Assembly: GCA_022749755.1 (NCBI GenBank)
Contig: CM040444.1
Location: forward strand, 7,939,009-8,003,008
DNA: 64,000 nucleotides
Direction of reading: 5' to 3'
Source: Azadirachta indica
Taxonomy: Eukaryota; Streptophyta; Magnoliopsida; Sapindales; Meliaceae
Below, in pieces: positions 12,019 to 21,980 of the stretch. Position numbers and translations under genes: made by a program. Within the stretch, counting starts at the first letter, position 1. Each line of letters starts with the position of its first letter. The notes beneath the pieces were generated by a model that saw nothing but the letters and a program-made list of their open reading frames with translations, had not been told where the DNA came from and did no database searches.

Positions 12019-13506
12019 TGTTGTATAAATTGTGTAGTGTGTGCGCGATACCCGCAAGTGCACGGAATTGTAACAAGTAATATAGTGATAAGAGGATATC
12101 GATCCAACAAGAAACATTAATCAATTAAGTATCAAAGGTGATTAATTTATGAATTTATTTGAAGAAATTGAAATAAGTTGAGTAAGAAATTAAAATAAAC
12201 AAAAATTAACTACTTAACAAATTAAATAAAAGACTCAGTTAATGGAAAAATCTAGAGCCAATGATTTGATCTTAATTACTCATATCCACTTCTTCTATTT
12301 ATGTTATTATGATTTGATATCAATATTGCCAGTTAATTATCCTATCCTATTCGACAGTGTTTTTCGAGATCAATCGAAACTATTTCACACCTAATAATTC
12401 ACTATATTTTTATGTAAAATTAATTAAATAAAAGTACATTATAATTAGTAATAATTTCTAATTAAACTACATAAAACATATTTGTACATCTCTGTCTAAC
12501 ATGTAATTTACGGTATTTATCACACGATCTACATATGATATTCACTTTTTAGCTCATATCAATCCACATTTTATTCAAATATTGGCCAAATATTTAAAAG
12601 TATTAATCATCATGATAAATACTCAATACAAGATATCAAATAAAAAACAACATAATATCAAAAAATGAATGCTTTCAATAAATTAAATCATTACCCTAGA
12701 AAATAAATCTATCCATATATGAAATAGAGTTTTAGATTACTCATAAAAAATTCAACAATCAAATACATAATCTCAGTCAATATAAATTATTCAATTTAAT
12801 ATGAAATTAAAAAGAGAGAGAAAGAAAAACTAAATGAGGAGAGCTTGAATCTATGAAATTGATAAGAATCTTCCAATTTATTGATGAAATCCCTTTTCTT
12901 CTTGTTGATTTTCCTTTCTCTCTCTCTAGCCACCTTCTTCCCTTTTTCTCTCTTTATAACTCCCTTTTTTCCTTTTGGTTATGGTGGCTCTCCCTTAGAA
13001 AAATAAAAAAACTTAGAAATACCTCAAATTTGGCAACTCATTTTGATTTAAGGCACAAAAATTATTAAATTTAAACCCAGGTGGCACGGGAGTGCTATTT
13101 TTGGGGCAAGGGCATTGGGGAGGTAGAAGGCATGGCGCGGGCACGCCATGATTTGGCGCCATTGATTCTACCAACAAAGGCTTCTCATGCAAAATATTTC
13201 AATTAGATCCCCTTTCTTTTAATTAATTTGAATTTGAATCTTTATTTTGATATTTTTTATTTTAGTCCTCAATTGCTTGTATTATGGTCCCCAAGAGTAA
13301 AACTTTGTGATTTCCATGGATGGCTAGCAATCGTGCTTTTATACTTCGTTTTCATGTCTTTCATGTTAAAACACATCAACACCTACAAAATAAAAGTAAA
13401 AAGTTTAAAAAAAAAATAACCATTTAAAACGAATTAAATAACGCTAAGTATGCTACATAATGATAAATGATTTAAATATAATTATTTAGAAAAAATTAAT
13501 ATATCA
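12019..13506 (-). repeat. 5' LTR of the retrotransposon (right on the plus strand)
   Basis: 1488 bp, beginning TGTTGTATA and ending ATATCA on the plus strand, so TG...CA terminated. It matches 6032-7463 and also the LTR at 34639-36128. It is followed immediately by the AAATT duplication. On the minus strand transcription would start in here; no promoter element is assigned with confidence. Confidence 0.85.
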
Positions 13507-13531
13507 AAATTCATTGTTAGCATTTTAATTT
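13507..13531 (-). repeat. Right arm of the 25-bp inverted repeat, including the AAATT target duplication
   Basis: Exact reverse complement of 5984-6008. The first five bases are the right-hand copy of the target-site duplication. The corresponding place next to the second LTR (36129-36153) keeps the arm with one base changed, but its left partner has been lost there. Confidence 0.8.
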
Positions 13532-13544
13532 TTTGTTCTACTCT

Positions 13545-14590
13545 ATTTTAGGCCAAGTTGTTACATTTGGTATTAGATCCAATTCATGTGAGACTGGACG
13601 AAGTTATAAGTTTTGGGTCTGCTTAATTGAACAAATGAGTTTTGGGTTGTAAAGTTTGATAACAAACCCTATGGGTTGTGTGTCCAAAACGGACAGTATG
13701 TACTTAGTTTTGGATTGAGCTGTTACATTTTGTATTAGAGCTATATTTGAGACTTAATGCATGGATGTTTTGTTTTGTACTAAGTGATTTACTATTTGAC
13801 CTCTTCACGAGGACATAAGGTCAAAACAGGAGGAGATTGTCACATTTATAATTACTAGCAAGAATGAGGAGATTGTCACATTTATAATTACTAGCAAGAG
13901 TGAGACTGGATTAAGTTATAAGCTTAGAATCCCCTTAACTAAACAAACATGTTTTAGATCATAAAACTTGAAAATAAGCTAGCAAAAGATTCTATGTCTA
14001 TAGTAGACAATATCTACTCAACTTTGGGCTTGGGCTATTATATTAATATTAGAGCATGCATGACCCAATGTGTGGATGTCTTACTTTGTGATAAGTGATT
14101 ATTTCACTATTTGGCTCTCTAACAAGCAGGCAAGGTCCAAAAAGGGGAGAATTATCACATCCCACTAACGAGAGCAAGACTAGACTAGGTTATAAACCTA
14201 AAGTCCCCTTAATTATGCACATGTATTTTGGGTTGTAAAATCCAAAAATAAACATATGAGGGGATGTGTGCTCAAAGTAAACAATATCTATTCAATTTTA
14301 AGGTCTAGCTATTATATTTGGTATCACAATAGACTTGCAACCTGATTTATGGATGTTCTATGACAGGTGTATCTACTGTTTGGCCCCCTCAACGTCCAAG
14401 AAGGAGAAAATTGTTATATTCCACATTGTTAGAGAAAGTGAGATTAGACTGCGTTAAATCCCTTGGGTCCCCTTAACTAAGCATGTGCGTTTTGAGTTTT
14501 ACAGCCCAAAAATAAAGTTGTGAGGGGTTATGTATCCAAAGCGAATAATATCCACTTGATTTTGAGCCCTAATTGTTACATAGGAATAAG
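13545..14590. repeat. Degenerate tandem array of ~260-300 bp repeats, segment A
   Basis: About four units, each running from a 'ttgtcacat'/'ttgttatattccacat' phrase through 'gagagtgagactaga', 'gtccccttaact', 'ttttgggttgtaaa', 'gacaatatctactc' and 'gggctattacattt'. Unit starts near 13838, 14148 and 14410 can be recognised. This resembles non-coding repeats dispersed in several eudicot genomes; no family name is certain. A ~33-bp tandem duplication at about 13831-13897 ('gaggagattgtcacatttat...') is found only in this segment. The array lies ~1.2 kb upstream of the RALF-like gene, and homologous arrays precede copies B and C. Confidence 0.65.
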
Positions 14591-15500
14591 GGATATACAT
14601 TGTTTAGTTCGGTAAAATTTTGGGTTTCTTATTTTCGAAACTAGAACTGAACCAAATGTAAATGGGCTGCAAATTGAAATCGAACCGAATATATAGAATT
14701 CATAGATTTTAGTCTAATCTTGTTCATTTTTCGAGTTTTTAGTTTTTTCGTTCCTCTAAATTTTTTTTTTTTGTAAACTTTCCAAAATGACATCGTTTTA
14801 ATACTACCTTCCCTAAACAAAGTCATTTATATTGTAAATATAAAAAAAATTATATTTTCGGTTTGATTTGAGTTTTTGGTACTAGAACTAGAATCAGATA
14901 AAAAATTTCAGGTTTTTAAAAAAATATAATTGGCCCTAGAGCAAATACAGTATAGAATTAAACCAAACTTGTCGATTCGATTTAGTTTTTGGGATTTCGA
15001 TTTTTTTTCCAGTCTTATACAAGATGAATAATATTATTTTGTAAATTTTAATTAATTAACATAAAAATATCACAAATAAAACTTAAAATTTTTATTATTA
15101 ACTAATAAACTTGTAGTATAAAAAAGATTTATTAATTAAATAAAAATAATACTATACATAAAACCTTTTTACCCAAACTATCGTATATAAAATATTGTGG
15201 CATGATAATTTTGATTTGATTAAAAAAAATGTCAATCCAGTAATAACAATAAAAAAATATAAACAATATGATAGTTATACAATAACGCAATATTGGCTAG
15301 TTTGTATTCAGTAATAATTCTTTTTCACTAATCCCGTAACATAATAATCTCTCGTGGGTTTCATAAGAATTTATTATTTTCTATCTTATTTTCACTAAAT
15401 AATTACATAAGAATCTGTCGTGAATTAAGAGCCTCTAAGTGACCTTAATTAAAATTTTTTATATAATTAAATCATAGATTGCTTGCTAAAAGCTATAAAC
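14591..15500. other. AT-rich upstream flank of RALF-like copy A
   Basis: No gene seen. The sequence is shared with the corresponding upstream flanks of copies C (37190-38090) and E (56290-57170) and more distantly of B and D. It belongs to the duplicated segment and may hold distal promoter elements. I identify none. Confidence 0.5.
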
Positions 15501-15513
15501 AGTGACACTTCGC

Positions 15514-15540
15514 TATAAACTTTGTGAAAGTATATATATA
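15514..15540 (+). promoter_or_regulatory. Candidate core promoter of RALF-like copy A
   Basis: TATAAA at 15514-15519 and TATATATATA at 15531-15540, ~150 bp before the first ATG of the leader. Copies C and E keep both elements (TATATATATA near 38118 and 57222). In B and D the second has become 'aaaatacatacat', leaving only TATAAA (26857-26862 in B). Which element is used cannot be told from sequence alone. Confidence 0.45.
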
Positions 15541-15686
15541 CATTTTGTATCATATCAGTGCCCAAAAACTGAGCTTAGCTACCCCACATATTTGTAAACA
15601 ACCATTCAACTAGAACTAGTCGTTGGTGGTTAGAACAATTTCCAGCCATACACAACGCAACACAACGCAACAAACCTCTCATATCA

Positions 15687-15773
15687 ATGGAAATTCCTAT
15701 TGTTATCTCTCTTCTTCCTCATAAAATACATACCCAAGTGAGAAGAACAAAAAAAAAAAATTATGAGATTTAG
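15687..15773 (+). promoter_or_regulatory. Upstream ORF overlapping the start of RALF-like copy A
   Basis: An ATG at 15687 opens a 28-codon frame that stops at TAG 15771-15773, overlapping the main ATG (15763) out of frame. The predicted peptide begins MEIPIVISLLPHKIH. The frame is conserved at the start in all five copies (27017, 38269, 50878, 57372). It crosses the poly(A) tract 15749-15760, whose length decides its frame relative to the main gene. It could lower translation of the main frame. Confidence 0.5.
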
Positions 15774-16152
15774 GTTTTCTCTGCAACCTTTAGTGATGAT
15801 ATTCTTACTGATCAACAGTACAATAATAACTCACTGCAAACCCACCACCAACAACATCGCTATCGCTTCTCCTCTGTGCAACGGTGGCTATTCCGGACAT
15901 GAATGTATGATACCTGAGGAAGAAGAAGAAGAAGAAGAAGAGATAAAAGTCTTAATGGATTCAGCACTTAGCAGCGGCTTGACTGCGATAAACTACAACT
16001 CTGTGACTCTGCGAACAAACAATCGTGGACGTCCAGTTATTAACTGCGGCCGATATAAGCCGAAAAATAGTTGCCTTCCGAAACTAAACCGTGCTCCAAA
16101 ACCTGAAAAGTGTGGCGGAATATACAACTTCAACCGTCGGTGCTACCCGTGA
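15763..16152 (+). CDS. RALF-like secreted cysteine-rich peptide precursor, copy A (intact)
   Basis: 129 codons, single exon. Residues 1-25 form a hydrophobic signal peptide (MRFRFSLQPLVMIFLLINST...). A propeptide follows with the paired cysteines of 'CNGGYSGHEC' and an acidic run of nine glutamates leading to 'LMDSALSSGL', as in RALF precursors, which carry a similar CNG..EC/acidic/MDSE segment. The C-terminal ~50 residues are basic, start around 'INYNSVTLR' and hold four cysteines spaced C-x8-C-x12-C-x9-C, ending RRCYP. Canonical RALF peptides have about C-x9-C-x12-C-x5-C, and this one lacks a clear RRxL protease site and YISY motif, so it is a divergent member. RALF peptides act in the apoplast on FERONIA-family receptor kinases and LRX proteins; this function is inferred from family only. 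I chose the ATG that starts directly at the signal peptide. Confidence 0.7.
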   Translation: MRFRFSLQPLVMIFLLINSTIITHCKPTTNNIAIASPLCNGGYSGHECMIPEEEEEEEEEIKVLMDSALSSGLTAINYNSVTLRTNNRGRPVINCGRYKPKNSCLPKLNRAPKPEKCGGIYNFNRRCYP

Positions 16153-16260
16153 AGTGAGTGAGTAGGTGGAAGAAGTAGTTGAATTTGTTAAGGTAGAGTA
16201 ATAATGAAATAATTTGTATTTTTTTGAAGTTGAATATTAGAGATATTCTCTCATTTTAAT
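16153..16260 (+). other. Likely 3' untranslated region and polyadenylation zone of copy A
   Basis: Directly after the TGA come 'agtgagtgagtaggtgg' and then 'gagtaataatgaaataatttgt' at about 16195-16220, an AAUAAA-like near-upstream element zone before a T-rich stretch. The block is conserved in all five copies, including the broken ones. The exact poly(A) site is not determinable. Confidence 0.4.
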
Positions 16261-16740
16261 GTTTAATAGCCTATTTAGTGTGGATTATTGCAGTGGCCTA
16301 GCTCCAAAAATTAAAATTAAAATTGAAATTAAATATTATTTTATTATCTGAGTTTTATAGAATAATTTTTTTTTATGAGTTGAATTTTTTTTAATATTTT
16401 CATTGTTTACTTTTTACACCACATCAAGAGAAAGCCCATTTCACCTTGGATGATTCCAAATCTATAGTTCAGAGTTTTTTCTTTTATTTGTGACATTTCA
16501 TTTTGAAAGTAATTATGGTTCCGTAACCAAACGATAGATACTAATCATTCTAATTTCATACATCCTTCAAGTGGATAATAATATTTGCATTATTAAATTT
16601 TGTGAAAATAATAAATTGATATAGTTTTATAACTTTTACAATTTACTCTCTAATATAATTCTTCATACTGAGACTAAAATGTTAATATTAAAATATACAT
16701 TTTTTAATTTTTTATTTTATAAACATTTAGGGACTAAAAC
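16261..16740. other. AT-rich spacer between RALF-like copy A and the DUF1985 remnant
   Basis: No gene. The sequence is shared by all five segments (for example 'gagaaagcccatttcaccttggatgattcc' near 16430-16455 in A, 27761 in B and 38999 in C). Its only visible role is as part of the duplicated unit. Confidence 0.5.
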
Positions 16741-16831
16741 ATTATCCAAGTGAAAAAGCATTTCATGTAGAAACATATGTACGCATGTACATGTGCATAA
16801 TTTACGAGCATAATAACCATCATATGCTTAC

Positions 16832-19380
16832 TTTTTCCTAGCGTGTAGCTTTCTGTATTGGACCACAATTTATTGCATTGTTTGGACTCATCCTCATTGT
16901 CAGTGCATGCGCTAGTTAACATATTATCAGAAAAGAGATTACCATAGTACTCACCCTTGCTAGCAGCGTTGAGAGACACAAGCAACTCTTTAATGTATGA
17001 GCCCACTAACTTATTCACTGATGGCTCTAACGTACGAATAACATCGAGTGGTTGTAGCAAAATAATGGAACGACATCCATCTCATAAAATTGATAAAATA
17101 AATAAATTTTCAAACAACAAAATGAACTTCAATTTCTTACATGTGCATCATTAAATAATTTCTTCTTTACTTAATCAATCTTAAAATGTTTCTTCTTTGA
17201 CCTTTAACTAACAATTCGGGGTATCCCACTATTCACTACTTACCCAAACATAGAACCAACATATGAAACTGCCTCATAAATCCATACATATAACAATAAT
17301 GTAAATTGTTACTTAGCAATAACATGAACGTTAAGCAAAACATTATATGGTCCACATAAACAAATAATAGGGCCATGTACGTAGAAAGCAATGCTTAGAT
17401 CCTTGAGATTATATGTACACTTTGAGTTTTCTTTGTCATCAATCCTACTCTGAAACCTAGCAAAGGGTCATCCTATAATTTAGCGCAAAGATTAGAACTT
17501 GAAGTGTCAAATAGGAAGGCCTCAAGAATATTGGTTGAATTCATTTAAATCATCTAGTATCCATAACAATCATGCATTTGCATAACTACGATGGACCCTT
17601 TCGAATATAATATGCTCTATCAAAAAAAACAATGATAACTTTACTCCATCATAATCATCAATCTATGAAAAATCGAGGTTCTTATAGACTGTAGTTAACT
17701 TAGAAAATTTAATGTTACACTCGCCACCAAAATATTGGACCCATATGCTATTGCTCCCCCTGATTATCCTAGATGGATAACGGCCAAATCTTAGGCTTGT
17801 GGTAAGCCCAAACTTGACTTGAGAAAAACGAACACATCGACCACCATCGAAACCACATTTCGTCACGAGCACCTGGTGCATGCCTCATGCAATAGCATGC
17901 AATGGGTTAGGTTGCTAGAGAAGTAAAGGTAACTAAGGTCTATGAAATATCTCATACACGTCTCTTTGAAAAGCTCAACTTGTTTAGGAGTGAGCTTCTC
18001 TCGATTCGTGTATAACATTTGTAGTTTAGACAATGATATGGTAATGCTGTGCAAGTGATTAACGGAATTAAATTTTTAGCCTCCTAATTGGCTTGGCTAT
18101 TTCCTTTTACCTGAAGAAATTAAATTAAATATATTAATTATAGTATTGATGATAAAATATAACACAATCGTAATGTAAAATTTCATGCATTAAACACAAG
18201 GTGAATTCATTCACTATTGTATTCATTTTTATATATATTAATAAATTATTACATCAATTTTATAAAAAAAAATAACAAGATAATAATATAAATATTATTA
18301 TTATTATAATAATAATTATTATTATTATTATCAACCAATTATTATTATTACTTTTATTTTATTATTATTAATCAATTATTATCACTATTATTGTCAATAA
18401 TATTAATTTATTGATTATTATCATTGATATTATTAATTATTAATAATCAATTATTATTATCATTATTATTTTTTTTATTATTACAACTATTATTATTATT
18501 TATTATTATTAATTATTAATAATCAATTATTATTATTACATCTCATATTATTATTATTTGATTATTATTAATTATTAATTATTCTTACTATTATTAGCAA
18601 TAATTATTAATTTATTAATTATTATTATTGATATTATTATTCATATCATTAATTATTAACAATCAATTATTATTATTACTATTATTTTATTATTAGTAAT
18701 TAGTTATTATTATTACTATTATTATTTATTATTATTATTCATTATCACTAATTAATTTTATTATTATTACTACTATTATTATTTTTTTTATGATTATATT
18801 ATTATTATGTTTAAGATTACTATTATTAATTATTATTACCATTATTTTATTATTATTAATTATTTATTAATATTAATATTATTAATCTCTAATTATAAAT
18901 CAATTATTATCATTACATCTCCTATTATTATTAATTATATATTATTAATTATTTTTTTTTTATATATTTTTATTATATATATATACATGCACGTATTTTT
19001 TTGGTAAGGGGGCACATAAAAGGACTCTTTTCTGGGAAGCAAAAGGACTGGAAAATGGGTTCTGATACTTCCTGAAAGTTGGTCCAATTTTAGGCAAGTT
19101 GTCCCAAAATGAAAGTTGGGTTTCTTCTGGCAAAATCAACATAATATTTCACAAACTCTTCATTTTTCGACAAAAACTTCTTCACATTCCAACTAAATAG
19201 ATTCACATTGTTAATAATCAACAAAAAAATCATACTACAAAAACTCTTTCATTCATTTTATGTTGAAAAATATAAATAAAACCATAGAAAACTTACCAAT
19301 CAAAAATATCTTCCATTCACCGTCATAAGCTAAAACAAGCGCCCCCTCGCAGAATTTATCTTACAATCATCGTTTCCATC
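16832..19380 (-). pseudogene. DUF1985/Ulp1-type transposon-derived gene remnant, segment A
   Basis: Several exons can be read on the minus strand. A first exon (~19285-19375) ends at a GTAAGT donor. A second (~18990-19210) reads 'VINNVNLF.W' and 'RRNPTF' type sequence. A large exon (~17660-18070) has 'KLTPKQVELFKETCMRYF', 'FSSNLTHCMLLHEA', then 'CVRFSQVKFGL' and 'LRFGRYPSRII'. A further exon (16832-17060) has 'YIKELLVSLNAASKGEYYGN' and ends at GTAAGC. The large exon matches the layout of the DUF1985 domain, which in plants accompanies Ulp1-like cysteine protease genes carried by Mutator-like (Kaonashi-type) elements. No catalytic Ulp1 domain is present. A frameshift splits the DUF1985 part near 17870. 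It faces the RALF-like gene tail to tail. Confidence 0.65.
18270..18960. repeat. (TTA)n-rich microsatellite tract, segment A
   Basis: About 690 bp almost wholly of TTA/ATT triplets with scattered 'aatcaatta' interruptions. It lies between exons 2 and 3 of the DUF1985-type remnant, so it is probably an expanded intron. Counterparts in the other segments are shorter (~180-310 bp). Confidence 0.8.
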
Positions 19381-19399
19381 ACTTATGTCGTTACTATTG

Positions 19400-20300
19400 A
19401 AGAAGGTGAAGGTTTTAAGAGGTAAGAGTTTGATTTAGTAAAAAAGAGTAAGGAAATTTTTGTTATGAGATTTGATGAAAAACTAAAAATTAATGATATA
19501 TTTTTTAATAATAAAATAAAAAATTGATAATTGTAGGAGTCTATTTTTATTACATACTTCAAATATGTAATCAATTCAATCAATTTAATATTTTTAAAGA
19601 TTTATATTAAGTTTAATACTATTAAACCATTATAAATTACATTATTATATATTTTTGTGAATTTTAAATAAACCACTCTCATCTCTCAATTCTCTCTTCA
19701 CAATCACTCGGTATCCATTACAAACAAAAATAGTTCTCACAAATTCAAATTACTTGGATGATTGTTAATACTACCCATATGTAATTTAATTTAGTGAATT
19801 ATTATTAAATAATGACAATTATGTGTAAAAATTAAACACATTTTTTTAAATATATTTATGATGTTAAAGCTAGAATTATTGTTACATTAATAATAATAGT
19901 TGTAATTATTGAATTTGAATTGTCTTACATTATAAAATTATTATATTGGTATAGTAATTTTAAAATAATGTTTTAAAAATATAAATTAAATATATATTAG
20001 TTAAATATTTCAATCAACAAGGATTAAAGAAATTCAATCTGCTTTGAAACACAAAAAGAAATGTAAAAAAAGAAAGGTAAATGCATACTAAAATTGCAAT
20101 TATAGTCATTTACTTGTTGACTGTTGAGTCACTATATATTAGTTATATATTATCTAATTTCACAATTTAAGAAGAAAGTATAGTGGCTAAGCGGAAAGAG
20201 TTGTTATGATTTTTCTTGATTTCATTGCCTTGAATATGCAAAATTGCAAGATTTCTCTCAATTTTTTGAAGTCCAATTAGGCCTAGGATCCCTAATAATA
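19400..20300. other. AT-rich region, no gene seen
   Basis: Shared with segments C (41600-42480) and E (60690-61600). It includes a T-rich stretch, 'cctctcaattctctcttcacaatcactcg'-like phrases and the 'cttgttgactgttg' block near 20112. No coding or RNA feature was recognised. Confidence 0.5.
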
Positions 20301-21980
20301 CATAAGGATGGCAATGGCCTGAGATTGGGTTGGGGACCCCAATCCCTGCCCTATCCCCAAATGGGCCGGAGGATTCCCATAACTTATCCATTCCTAGTTA
20401 AGCTAAATCGAGGACGAGTCGGGGATGTTCCCTATTTGGGCTAGTGATCTCTAAGGGCTCCTAACCCGATTTGAACCACAGCTTAACCTGAAAATAAAGA
20501 AAAATATTAACAATTTTAAAAAGTTGAACCAAAGACTTGGAAGGACCATCACTACAATACTTACCACTACACTACTCATACTTATTTATGAAAATGTCTA
20601 AATAAAGTATTTTGCATATTTTCTATCTCTTATTATTAGCTTTATACTGCATGCTTTAATTTCTCATATATTGCATGTAATAAAGAAAACACTATTAACT
20701 AAAACTAATATCCATTATTTTATTAAATATAAATATTGATTTCTTTAGCTTGGGTCTTAGCAAATACCTATTTTGATAGATAATGTGACGAAAGAAACAA
20801 AAAACAATAATATCCAAGTACAAGAATATAAAAAAAATTATTAATAACAAATATATGTTTACAAAATTTAAAACTTGAAATAAAATATAATAAACTGTTA
20901 TTGAATAAAAATAGTTATTGAAATAAAAATTGGTAACAAATGCTCGATTTTAATGATTTCTAGATGAAAGTATCAAAGAGAGATAAATAAAATAAAATAA
21001 AATAAAATAAGTGGTTTTGGCTTCTAATTAAGCATAATTTGACTTGGAGGGAGTCGGTGGCATGCACGTTGATAAGTGTTTTGGTAGAAAGTCTGGAAGT
21101 CGGAGATCATAAAAATAAAAAATAACAATAAAATTGATTTATGCGGTCTTATTTGTCTAAATAAAGGAAAATATTACGATCTTGGTCACAGTAAAATTTA
21201 TCCCAACACCTAAAGAACACATTTGGAATTGCAATAATTCCATCAAGCATAATTGCAGCAAGTAAATTAATTTTGTAGAGTATAATATAAAGTGTCCAAA
21301 TTATACAAATTCAAACAAATTTAGTTTTTAATAGAATTGATAAAGTTAGAGAAAATATATTAAATAAATCTCTTAAGAGTTTTTTTTTTTGATAATTTTG
21401 CAAAAAAATATTTTATTTGGTAGATAAGAAAATGGAATCTGAAAAGAAAAAGAAAATCTTTAAGAAGTTTTTTTGTTTTGTTAATCTTCTAATATTATAT
21501 TAAAACAAATTAATTCATTAACAAATTTATTATTTTGTTTGATATCAATTGATTATTTTTTATTTTATCAAAATTTATTGATCTAAATTTAATTATAAAA
21601 ATTATTTAATTTTCTTAGTTTTTTATTATTTCAACAAATTTTTTATTAAGAAAATAAATTTAAAAAATTTTAAAATTGATTAAATTGAAAATTGTAAATA
21701 ATTACGAAGAACTTAATTGACTGAATTAAAATATTATAAATCTTTTTAAAGGACTTGTTTGACTAAAATAAGAATTATAGAATTTTTTTATAATTATTTA
21801 TCAAATAAAATATATATTCACATAATTAACCAAATTAAACAAGAGCCTCATCCTCATCCCGACCCTATTTTAAGACGAGGATAAAAATTCATCCTTGAAA
21901 CCAACCCAATCTTGGATTCTTTTGCAATCACCTTTCTTAATTCTTAACCCAGATGGGTTGGGAGGGCTCTCATGGAAATT
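20300..21980. mobile_element. Possible non-autonomous DNA transposon with G/C-rich ends, segment A
   Basis: A GC-rich island at 20305-20470 ('ggttggggaccccaatccc', 'ctatccccaaatggg') and another at 21840-21975 ('cctcatcctcatcccgaccc', 'gggttgggagggctct') stand at the two ends of an AT-rich ~1.6 kb stretch without coding capacity. GC-rich subterminal blocks of this kind occur in plant hAT-type non-autonomous elements. I could not define clean terminal inverted repeats or a target duplication, so this is tentative. Counterparts: C from 42490, E 61610-63205. Confidence 0.3.
21325..21760 (+). repeat. Left arm of a ~430-bp imperfect inverted repeat, segment A
   Basis: This stretch ('aagagttttt...ttgataattttgcaaaaaaatatttta' through 'cttaattgactgaatt') is an imperfect reverse complement of 22990-23425. 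The arms straddle the supposed edge of the hAT-like element, so the element boundaries given above may be nested or wrong. In segment C the equivalent arms are in direct orientation (44220-44640 and 44870-45230). Confidence 0.55.

Larger units (their letters stand above)
6032..13506 (-). mobile_element. Athila-like Ty3/gypsy LTR retrotransposon, internally deleted
   Basis: Two LTRs of ~1.45 kb enclose a minus-strand internal region ordered PBS, gag, protease, integrase C-terminus, polypurine-like tract. Protein-level resemblance is to Athila-type Ty3/gypsy gag-pol, known from many plant genomes: gag with 'LQVQTFYNGL', a protease with 'DLGAS', and an integrase tail with 'RWSG' and 'VNGQRLK'. 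Reverse transcriptase, RNase H and the integrase core are absent, so the element could move only with help from another element. Frameshifts and stops are frequent in gag and the LTRs differ visibly, so the insertion is old. It is flanked by AAATT duplications. Confidence 0.85.

Noticed and set aside
12853..13419. Open frames inside the right LTR (and 35034-36049 in the second copy)
   Set aside because: They lie inside LTR sequence, and homologous LTRs break them at different places. They reflect the pyrimidine-rich and AT-rich LTR sequence.
18270..18960. Possible CRISPR-like or satellite array
   Set aside because: Simple triplet expansion with no spacer-repeat structure.
20244..20444. Overlapping frames on both strands through the GC-rich island
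   Set aside because: The island is a transposon-like end. The frames differ in C and E and show no protein similarity I recognise.
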